DNA of 64,000 bases, from positions 1,488,001-1,552,000 of the forward strand of contig CP073694.1 of assembly GCA_018228705.1 (NCBI GenBank), in the 5' to 3' direction. A program made the position numbers and the translations under genes. This document shows positions 58,010-64,000 of the stretch, one piece after another. The first letter of the stretch is position 1. Each line of letters starts with the position of its first letter. Source of the DNA: Dysosmobacter sp. Marseille-Q4140. GTDB taxonomy: Bacteria > Bacillota > Clostridia > Oscillospirales > Oscillospiraceae. The notes under the pieces were generated by a model. The model ran no database searches. It saw nothing but the letters and a program-made list of their open reading frames with translations, and had not been told where the DNA came from.

Positions 58010-59803
58010 TTAATTTGAACGCTGCCCTTCTCCGGCAGAGATCTTCCTCCACAGTGTACTGCGTCCGATCCCCAGCCGTTTTGCGGCGGCAGATTGATTC
58101 ATATTCTCCTCTTTGAGGACCTGTTGTATAACGCGCCGTTCAATGTCCTCCAGCGTGCCTGACAAGTCAAAGGAAGCCGCCGCCGTTTTTCGCTCCTCGT
58201 TGCTCAAAACAGCCTGCACCTCCTCAGCAGAAATATAAAAGGAGACAGGCGCCGCCATGATCTGCCGCAGGACTTTCTCCAGCTGAACCAGATTCAGCGG
58301 CCAATCGAAGCGCGTCATCAGCTCCATTGCATCCGGCTCCATTCCCACCACGGACTTGGACAAAAGGGTGTTGAGCTGGGGAAGCATCCGGTTAACAAAT
58401 GCAGGAATATCCTCCCGGCGCTGGGCCAGGGACGGCACATTGATGGTAAAGCCGCTCAGCTGCATATAGAGCCGGCTCGAAAATCGCCCCCTGGCCACCT
58501 CGGCGGACAGGTCGCAGCAGCTAGAACTGATCAGACGGTGCCGGCGTGTCATTTTGCTGTCCTCGATATAGGCGGACACCTGCCGCTGAAGCTCCGGCGT
58601 CAGGGCGTCCACGTGGTCGAGATACACCGTATAATGCATGGCATGAATGGGCGAGTCGGCGTTGTTCAGCAGGAGATTCCAGTTTTTCTCCGTCAGGTCG
58701 CCGCAGCGCAGGCAAATCAGGCTGGTGATCTCCCCGACTTGCTGTCCGTGGATCTTCCGGGCCACCAGGCCTTTGCAGGTCCCCACCTCCCCCTGGATCA
58801 GTACCGGCAGCATGGATTCACCGGCCGTTTGAATGGCCTTTGCCAGAGGGCGCAGGTATAGCTCACTGGAGCCCAAAAGCTGTTGGCTGCGTCGGATTTC
58901 CTCCGGGTTTTCGATCTGGGCCACAGAGGCTACCCGGCACCCCGCAGACCGAAAATGCAGCTCGAAAAGATAATGGGGCTGCTGGCGGATCATGATGGCA
59001 TTGCCGTTGACTTCATAGACGTCGTTATTCATTTTTTTCAGCAAATGCAGCCGCTGATTCTTCTCCAGAACATCAATATTCCGCGCAAGGAACTGTTCAA
59101 GCCGGTCTACGCTGTTCAGCATCCGCCGGGCAGCCACATTCATGTACTGCACGTTTTTCTCTCCCGAAAAAAGGAACAGCGCGGCGTCGCTCTTATCCAC
59201 GATGCTCTGATAAAGACGGTTTCTGTCCTGGACGCTGTTCATAAGGTGATATTGCTCAATTGCACGCCGGATGCTGGCCTCCACGCTCTCCCGGCTGGAT
59301 GCAATCAGCATAAACTGTGCGCCTTCCGCCACCGTATACTCCCGGGTGGCTGCACCACCCACGATCAGCTGATATCCCGCCCGCACACAGCGCCGGACGG
59401 TCTCCTCAATCTGTTCGGGCAGTTCAAAGGAAAACGTTTTGATATCCAGCCGCAAAAACTGCGCCAGCATCTCCACACGAGCCGTCACATCGGGATAGCT
59501 GACCACGGCAGCCTTGGGAGAACATTGGACCGCCTGCTTGATTACCCGCAGCAGATCCAGCGTGGAAACCTCCACCTCCACTACCGGCGTATCATTCAAG
59601 GACCGCACCAAAGTCGCCGTACCGCCCCGGGAGATGATCACGTCAAATTCCTTGTCCGGAAACGCCTTGGCAAATTGGATCGCATTCTTGTAATAGCCTG
59701 TAAACGTATACATCTCAATGTTATCAAAATCCTTTGCGATATCCCGCACCAGATACTCCAATTCCTGATACGGCGCAATGGTCAGTATCTTGATCTTGTC
59801 CAC
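58010..59803 (-). CDS. PrpR_N-domain regulator with degenerate sigma-54 AAA+ module
   Basis: A 597-residue regulator: PrpR_N sensor (about 5-180, GTATLVRSL, GGAATREYTVAEGA), a PAS-like region (about 195-300), an AAA+ module (about 320-530) and a Fis-type HTH (NQSAAAKRLGIGRSTLWRKI, about 568-588). The AAA+ module is damaged for sigma-54 activation: Walker A reads GEVGTCKG, Walker B reads YLDHVD instead of LDE, and no GAFTGA loop is present. It probably works as an ordinary sigma-A regulator. GTG start at 59803 with GAGGTG upstream. Divergent from the kdgT remnant/FAH genes. Confidence 0.85.
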   Translation of the reverse strand: MDKIKILTIAPYQELEYLVRDIAKDFDNIEMYTFTGYYKNAIQFAKAFPDKEFDVIISRGGTATLVRSLNDTPVVEVEVSTLDLLRVIKQAVQCSPKAAVVSYPDVTARVEMLAQFLRLDIKTFSFELPEQIEETVRRCVRAGYQLIVGGAATREYTVAEGAQFMLIASSRESVEASIRRAIEQYHLMNSVQDRNRLYQSIVDKSDAALFLFSGEKNVQYMNVAARRMLNSVDRLEQFLARNIDVLEKNQRLHLLKKMNNDVYEVNGNAIMIRQQPHYLFELHFRSAGCRVASVAQIENPEEIRRSQQLLGSSELYLRPLAKAIQTAGESMLPVLIQGEVGTCKGLVARKIHGQQVGEITSLICLRCGDLTEKNWNLLLNNADSPIHAMHYTVYLDHVDALTPELQRQVSAYIEDSKMTRRHRLISSSCCDLSAEVARGRFSSRLYMQLSGFTINVPSLAQRREDIPAFVNRMLPQLNTLLSKSVVGMEPDAMELMTRFDWPLNLVQLEKVLRQIMAAPVSFYISAEEVQAVLSNEERKTAAASFDLSGTLEDIERRVIQQVLKEENMNQSAAAKRLGIGRSTLWRKISAGEGQRSN

Positions 59804-59820
59804 ACGCTCACCTCTTTTTT

Positions 59821-59849
59821 AGTGTATCAAAACGAATCACATTTCGCAA
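59821..59849 (-). promoter_or_regulatory. Promoter of the PrpR-like gene
   Basis: Minus-strand TTGCGA (59844-59849), 17 bp, TGA-TACACT (59821-59826, extended -10). A sigma-A, not sigma-54, element. Confidence 0.65.
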
Positions 59850-60240
59850 GTGGTGTTCTCAAATATTTTTTGTTTGCCCCCTTCAAAGCGCGTTTTATAT
59901 GTCTCATTTCAAATCTTTATTGGTTCTTCTCTGTCTGCCTTTTAAAAACCGCTGCTCTTTTCTGCATCTCTTCGCTCAAGTTTGTTTCGTATTGGTGCAT
60001 GTTTTGTGCAAACTCTTTGCGTATATATCTTGTTAAGAAAATTAGTTTTATTTTGAAACAATCAAATTCGTTTTTGATATTGCTTCTTGTTTTTAGGCAA
60101 ATTACACTAGTGCTATCCGGATTGCGAAGCACATGTGTTTCAAATCAATTCACTTATGCAGCCACTCACGGACAAGCCGTCCGATATCTGGCTCTGCCGA
60201 TCCCTGCATATGTCCTGCTTCCATACAGTTGTTTGAATTT
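59850..60240. other. AT-rich intergenic stretch
   Basis: About 390 bp of AT-rich sequence, unlike the GC-rich surroundings, between the PrpR-like gene and the kdgT remnant. I see no gene, tRNA or sigma-54 (GG-N10-GC) promoter in it. It may be the regulatory region of the divergent unit or a remnant of transferred DNA. Confidence 0.4.
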
Positions 60241-60255
60241 TAGGAGGATACTGCA

Positions 60256-60429
60256 ATGAAAATTTTGAGAACTGTGCAAAAAGTTCCCGGCGGCATGATG
60301 GTGATCCCCCTTTTGCTGGGCGTTGTGATCAATACGGTCTGCCCCTCTGTCCTGCAGGCCGGCGGCTATGAAAAGCACGGTCTGCTGGACGAGGCGGACT
60401 TTGACCAGTTGGTAGCCAAATACCGCTGA
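60256..60429 (+). pseudogene. kdgT remnant (2-keto-3-deoxygluconate permease N terminus fused to a foreign tail)
   Basis: A 57-codon frame with a good TAGGAGGATACTGCA site. The first 36 or so residues (MKILRTVQKVPGGMMVIPLL, then LGVVINTVCPSVLQAGG) match the start of KdgT permeases, which are normally over 300 residues with about ten helices. The last 20 residues (YEKHGLLDEADFDQLVAKYR) are hydrophilic and look like the C terminus of a different, soluble protein. An in-frame deletion joining two genes explains this. It cannot be a functional transporter. Confidence 0.8.
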
Positions 60430-60466
60430 CACAGTGCAGCGCCTCTGGTAAAAGGAGCTGAAGAAC

Positions 60467-61366
60467 ATGAAACTTCTCACCTGTAACATACAAGGAGCAG
60501 AGCAGGTCTGCGTGCTTTCCTCTGATGAGCGCACGGTATATCCCGTTCAGAAGCTGGGGTTTTCCGACGCCTCCATGAATGATCTGATCCGGAGCTTTAC
60601 TCCGGAAAAGCGCAAGGTCCTGGAGGAAACCGCCCGTCAGGGCCACCCGTGCGGAGTCCCTCTGTCGGATACGCAGCCCTGTGCGCCCATTCCGCACCCG
60701 GTTGGAAACGTGATCTGCCTGGGAGAAAACTACATGCGCCACGCCGAGGAATCCTATCGCTTTCAGAAGGTGGATTACCACGGCGAACAGCCCTATGCAG
60801 TCTACTTTGACAAGAAGGTCCTCCGGGCCGTGGGAGACGGAGAACCCATTGACGGCCATCTGGATTTTGTCACCAAACTGGACTACGAGTGCGAATTAGC
60901 CGTAATTTTAGGCAAGGATGCTCTTCACGTCTCTCCGGAAGATGTCCACGAGTACCTATTTGGATACAGCGTTGCCAACGATGTCAGCGCCCGGGATGTA
61001 CAGTATCGCCATAAGCAGAATTTTCTGGGGAAAAGCCTGGACTCCTTCTTTGCCATGGGACCGGTTATCGTCACTGCCGACCAGTTCCCCTGCCCGCCTG
61101 CGCTGCCGATCCGCTGCTATGTCAACGGGGAACTGCGCCAAAGCAGCATTACCGATCAGGTGTTTTTCGATATCCGCCATATTGTCAGCGAACTCTCCCG
61201 CTGCATGACCTTGCCTGCCGGCACAATCATTATTACCGGCACGCCTGCGGGCGTCGGGATGGGCATGGAGCCTCCCTGTTTTTTAAAAGAGGGCGATGTG
61301 ATCACCTGCGAAATTGACGGCATCGGCCGTATCACCAACACCATCCGCTCCGGCTCCGCCGGTTAA
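60467..61366 (+). CDS. Fumarylacetoacetate hydrolase (FAH) family protein
   Basis: A 299-residue FAH-superfamily enzyme. Metal-binding acidic residues are visible in YECELAVILGKDA, and family motifs include CLGENYMRHAEES, SVANDVSARDVQ and ITGTPAGVGMG. Members hydrolyse or hydrate beta-diketo and 2-oxo acids, for example 2-keto-3-deoxy sugar acids or oxaloacetate. With the kdgT remnant upstream, a past role in sugar-acid catabolism is likely. AAAGGAGCTGAAGAAC precedes the ATG. Confidence 0.9.
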   Translation: MKLLTCNIQGAEQVCVLSSDERTVYPVQKLGFSDASMNDLIRSFTPEKRKVLEETARQGHPCGVPLSDTQPCAPIPHPVGNVICLGENYMRHAEESYRFQKVDYHGEQPYAVYFDKKVLRAVGDGEPIDGHLDFVTKLDYECELAVILGKDALHVSPEDVHEYLFGYSVANDVSARDVQYRHKQNFLGKSLDSFFAMGPVIVTADQFPCPPALPIRCYVNGELRQSSITDQVFFDIRHIVSELSRCMTLPAGTIIITGTPAGVGMGMEPPCFLKEGDVITCEIDGIGRITNTIRSGSAG

Positions 61367-61421
61367 TCCGCTCACCTGCGGCTTGCCGAACCACGCAGGG
61401 ACCCCTTTCAGAAAATAAATT

Positions 61422-61470
61422 CAGCATAAGAAGAGACCGCCCTTTTGGGCGGCCTCTTCTTATGCTGTTT
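61422..61470. terminator. Bidirectional terminator
   Basis: A long stem AGCATAAGAAGAG-CCGCCC with loop TTTT and one A/C mismatch, followed by GTTTG, between FAH and the convergent trkH. Confidence 0.85.
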
Positions 61471-61497
61471 GTTGGTTACCGGAGAGTGCTTCCCCCG

Positions 61498-62973
61498 TCA
61501 CAGCCCCTGAGAGTTCTGACGGCGGGCAGGCAGCTTCCGCCGCCAGATAGAGGGGGCGCACAGCAGCAGCATGGGGAAGATCTCCAGCCGGCCCGCCAGC
61601 ATGTCAAAGGACAGCAGCAGCTTGGACAGCGGCGAGAAATCCGCGAAGTTGCCCATGGGGCCCACCAGCTCCAGGCCGGGGCCGATGTTGTTGAGGCAGG
61701 AGGCCACAGCGGTGAATGTGGTGATGAGATCGAAATGCTCCAGCGACAGCAGCAGGCAGGACACAGTAAATACCAGCAGGTACATGGTCAGGAACATATG
61801 CACGCCCCGGGTATTCCGCTCCGGCAGGACCTTGCCCTCAAAGCGGGTGGTAGTGACTGCATTGGGGTGCAGCATCCGCCGCATCTCCCCCAGGGAGCTG
61901 CGCACCAGGATCACCAGCCTGGCAACCTTGATGCCGCCGCCGGTAGAGCCGGCACAGGCGCCAATAAACATCAGTGTCACCAAAATCGCCTTGGAAAAGG
62001 TCGGCCAGGTGTTGAAGTCCGTCGTGGCGTAACCGGTGGTGGTGATGATGGAGGAGACCTGGAAGAAGGCGTGGCGCAGGCTGGTCCCCACCGACTCATA
62101 CAGATGCATGATGTTGATGGTGATGGCCGTCACCGATACGCCCACAATGATCAGGTACGTCCGCAGTTCCTCCGACTGAAAGACCTCCCGGAACTTGCGG
62201 GTAATCAGGAAGTAGTACAAGTTGAAATTGATGCCGAAGAGCAGCATGAAGATGCCGATGACCACGTCGAAATAGGCATTGTCGTAGGCACCTACGCTGA
62301 GGTTGCGGCTGCTGAAGCCGCCGGTGCCCGCAGAGCCGAAGGAGTGGATGCAGGCATCGAAGAGGGGCATTCCTCCGGCCAGCAGCAGCAGGATCTCCAC
62401 CACGGTGATGACAAAATAGATCCCATACAGGATCTTGGCGCTGTCGCTCATGCGGCTGACCAGCTTGCCCACGGAGGGGCCCGGCACCTCCGCCCGCAGC
62501 AGGTGCATGCCGTGGCCGTCCCCGCTCATGGGCGCGATGGCCATGACGAACACCAGCACACCCATGCCGCCCACCCAGTGGGTGAAGCTGCGCCAGAAGA
62601 GGATGCCCCGGTTCAGGCTCTCCACCTCCCGCAGAATGCTGGCGCCGGTGGTGGTGAAGCCGGAGACCGTCTCAAAGATGCAGTCCACAAAGCTCTCCAT
62701 AGACCCGGAGATATAAAAGGGCATTGCGCCGAACAAAGACACCGCGATCCAGGCCAGCGCCACCACAGCCAGGCCGTCCCGGGCGTACAGAGAGGCCCGC
62801 TCCGGCCGCCGGCGTCCCAGAGGAAGCCCACACAAAATCAGCAGCGCCATGGGGATCAGGTATGGGATCCCGGACTCCCCGTACCAAAAGGCCACCGCCA
62901 TGGGCAGCGCCAGCAGCGCCGCCTCCATCAGCAAGATCCGGCTGATGACGAAACAAATCATTCGATAGTTCAA
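61498..62973 (-). CDS. trkH: TrkH-type potassium uptake channel subunit
   Basis: A 491-residue Trk/Ktr potassium translocation protein in the cytoplasmic membrane with four pore repeats; filter-like segments include VSGFTTTGAS, GSAGTGGFS, ITTTGYATTD and LNNIGPGLE. It lies 21 bp downstream of trkA on the same strand, and TrkA gates it by binding NAD(H)/nucleotides. Confidence 0.95.
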   Translation of the reverse strand: MNYRMICFVISRILLMEAALLALPMAVAFWYGESGIPYLIPMALLILCGLPLGRRRPERASLYARDGLAVVALAWIAVSLFGAMPFYISGSMESFVDCIFETVSGFTTTGASILREVESLNRGILFWRSFTHWVGGMGVLVFVMAIAPMSGDGHGMHLLRAEVPGPSVGKLVSRMSDSAKILYGIYFVITVVEILLLLAGGMPLFDACIHSFGSAGTGGFSSRNLSVGAYDNAYFDVVIGIFMLLFGINFNLYYFLITRKFREVFQSEELRTYLIIVGVSVTAITINIMHLYESVGTSLRHAFFQVSSIITTTGYATTDFNTWPTFSKAILVTLMFIGACAGSTGGGIKVARLVILVRSSLGEMRRMLHPNAVTTTRFEGKVLPERNTRGVHMFLTMYLLVFTVSCLLLSLEHFDLITTFTAVASCLNNIGPGLELVGPMGNFADFSPLSKLLLSFDMLAGRLEIFPMLLLCAPSIWRRKLPARRQNSQGL

Positions 62974-62994
62974 GATATGCCCGCCTTTCCCGCC

Positions 62995-64000
62995 TTATTG
63001 CAGGATGTCCCGGATATCCTGGAGCCGGGTGTCCGTGGTGACGACAATCACATCGTCGTGCAGGTGCAGCGCATCGTCGCCGGAGGGAATGACGATTTTG
63101 CCGTTTTGCCGCACGATGCCCGCCAGCAGCAATCCGCTCTTGAGCTTCAGATCCTTCAGCGGAATGTTGACAAAGGGGACTTCCGCCGTGACGCTGAATT
63201 CCATGGCCTCCACCTTGCCCTCCACGATCCGGTGCAGGGTTTTGAGCTGGGTGCCGGAGGCGTTTTCCATGGCCTTGACATACTGGAGGATCAGCTCCGT
63301 GGTGACGGAGCCGGCGGAGACCACACTGTCGATCATACTCTCGGCGGACACCAGGTCCACCAGGGACTTGCGGTTGATCTTGGCCACCACCTTGCAGCCG
63401 CTGGTCTGCTTGGCGGCACTCATGGCCATAAGGATGTTGGCCTCGTCGATGCCGGTGATGGCCACAAAGGCATCGGCCTGCTCGATCCCCTCCTCGTGAA
63501 GCAGCTCACTGTCGGCGCCGTCGCCCACGATCACCAGAGCCTTTGGCAGCAGCTCCCCCATACGGATACAGCGCTGCTCGTCCCGGTCGATGATCTTCAC
63601 ATCCATTCCCATCTCGATCAGTTCGGAAGCCAGATAATAGCAGATCTTGCTGGCGCCCACGACGATGACAGAATTGGCCCTGGCCCGGAACACCCCCAGG
63701 TGCCGGAAAAACTGCTCCAGCTCGCTGGGAGAAGAGGTGAGGTAGATCTTGTCGCCGGTGCGCAGCTGGAAGTCGCCGGAGGGGATGATGGTCTCCTCCT
63801 TTCGGGCCACGGCGCAGATCAGAACCCGGACCTTGAGGCTGCGGTACAGGTCCGAAAGACGCACTCCGTCCAGCTTGCTGTGCTCCGTCAGGCGGTACTC
63901 CACCAGCTCCAGCCGGCCCTTGGAAAAGGACTCCAGCTTCATGGCGGCTGGGAAGCGGAGCACACGGGCGATCTCACGGGCAGTGGCCTTCTCCGGGTTG
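62995..64000 (-). CDS. trkA: TrkA potassium uptake regulator (5' end outside window)
   Basis: The C-terminal 335 residues of TrkA, open to the window edge; the usual length is about 450. The frame continues upstream of the internal start at 63963 (NPEKATAREIARVLRFPAAM), so the true start is beyond 64000. The second RCK Rossmann domain begins VIVVGASKICYYLASELIEMG, here with GASKIC instead of GxGxxG, and ends in a TrkA-C domain. Forms the cytosolic gating ring on TrkH. Confidence 0.92.
   Translation of the reverse strand, partial: NPEKATAREIARVLRFPAAMKLESFSKGRLELVEYRLTEHSKLDGVRLSDLYRSLKVRVLICAVARKEETIIPSGDFQLRTGDKIYLTSSPSELEQFFRHLGVFRARANSVIVVGASKICYYLASELIEMGMDVKIIDRDEQRCIRMGELLPKALVIVGDGADSELLHEEGIEQADAFVAITGIDEANILMAMSAAKQTSGCKVVAKINRKSLVDLVSAESMIDSVVSAGSVTTELILQYVKAMENASGTQLKTLHRIVEGKVEAMEFSVTAEVPFVNIPLKDLKLKSGLLLAGIVRQNGKIVIPSGDDALHLHDDVIVVTTDTRLQDIRDILQ

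Noticed and set aside
59917-60132. 71-codon minus-strand frame in the AT-rich gap
   Set aside because: No ribosome binding site, no recognisable domain, and low-complexity Lys/Asn-rich content expected from AT-rich DNA.
59804-60255. Sigma-54 promoter for the kdgT/FAH genes
   Set aside because: The TGGC...TGC candidate near 60190 has the wrong GG-to-GC spacing (14 instead of 10).

Overview
The window looks like chromosome from a GC-rich, low-GC-phylum Firmicute of the gut Oscillospiraceae type (Flavonifractor, Lawsonibacter or Dysosmobacter-like). This is inferred from GC-rich genes with AGGAGG ribosome binding sites, AT-rich intergenic promoters of the TTGACA/TATAAT type, tRNAs with encoded CCA, a tandem glycine riboswitch ahead of an AGCS symporter, a YerC/YecD gene, a PEP-utiliser-tailed pyruvate kinase and amino-acid catabolic genes. 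No rRNA, CRISPR array, phage gene or intact transposase was seen.

Layout. 0-7 kb: an IclR regulator faces a six-gene catabolic set (two DUF917/S-Me-THD paralogs, an M29/NicX-like metalloenzyme, an Asp/Glu/hydantoin-racemase-like protein, DUF1177, AroM), most of it of unknown function. 7-10.4 kb: D-glycerate module (2-hydroxyacid dehydrogenase, CdaR regulator, glycerate 2-kinase). 10.5-14.6 kb: MarR-controlled heterodimeric ABC exporter. 14.6-15.7 kb: a stem-loop cluster and a five-tRNA operon (Val-Asp-Phe-Gly-Cys). 15.7-18.6 kb: Hsp33, a methyltransferase, YerC and a DUF3298-like protein. 18.6-20.4 kb: riboswitch-controlled Na+/glycine-alanine symporter. 20.4-24.1 kb: PfkB kinase, twin MgtC proteins, ComEC-like metallo-beta-lactamase. 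24.1-29.4 kb: sugar ABC importer without its own ATPase, LacI regulator and a DUF624 gene.

29.4-37.3 kb: cysteine desulfidase-like protein, ZIP transporter, small divergent pair with a ribbon-helix-helix protein, a kilobase of non-coding inverted repeats, AsnRS, a lipoprotein, and a LytTR/membrane-protein pair. 37.4-41.8 kb: pseudouridine catabolism (PsuK, PsuG), DUF1294, TIM-barrel isomerase, HIT protein. 42-49.7 kb: pyruvate kinase, asparagine synthase, a glycolipid-type glycosyltransferase pair with a TVP38 protein, and a TauE/SafE exporter. 49.7-57.7 kb: LspA, a TetM/EF-G-like GTPase fused to a YacP/Rae1-type NYN nuclease domain, and a four-gene locus of a VWA/metallopeptidase protein, two paralogous unknown proteins and a MoxR AAA+ ATPase. 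58-61.4 kb: a PrpR_N regulator with a decayed sigma-54 ATPase module, a kdgT deletion remnant and a fumarylacetoacetate-hydrolase-family enzyme. 61.5-64 kb: TrkH and the C-terminal part of TrkA.

The strongest candidates for undescribed biology are the MoxR/VWA locus with its two paralogous middle proteins, the DUF917-DUF1177-AroM catabolic operon, and the ribosomal-GTPase/NYN-nuclease fusion. The 32.3-33.1 kb inverted-repeat element is the most unusual non-coding structure.
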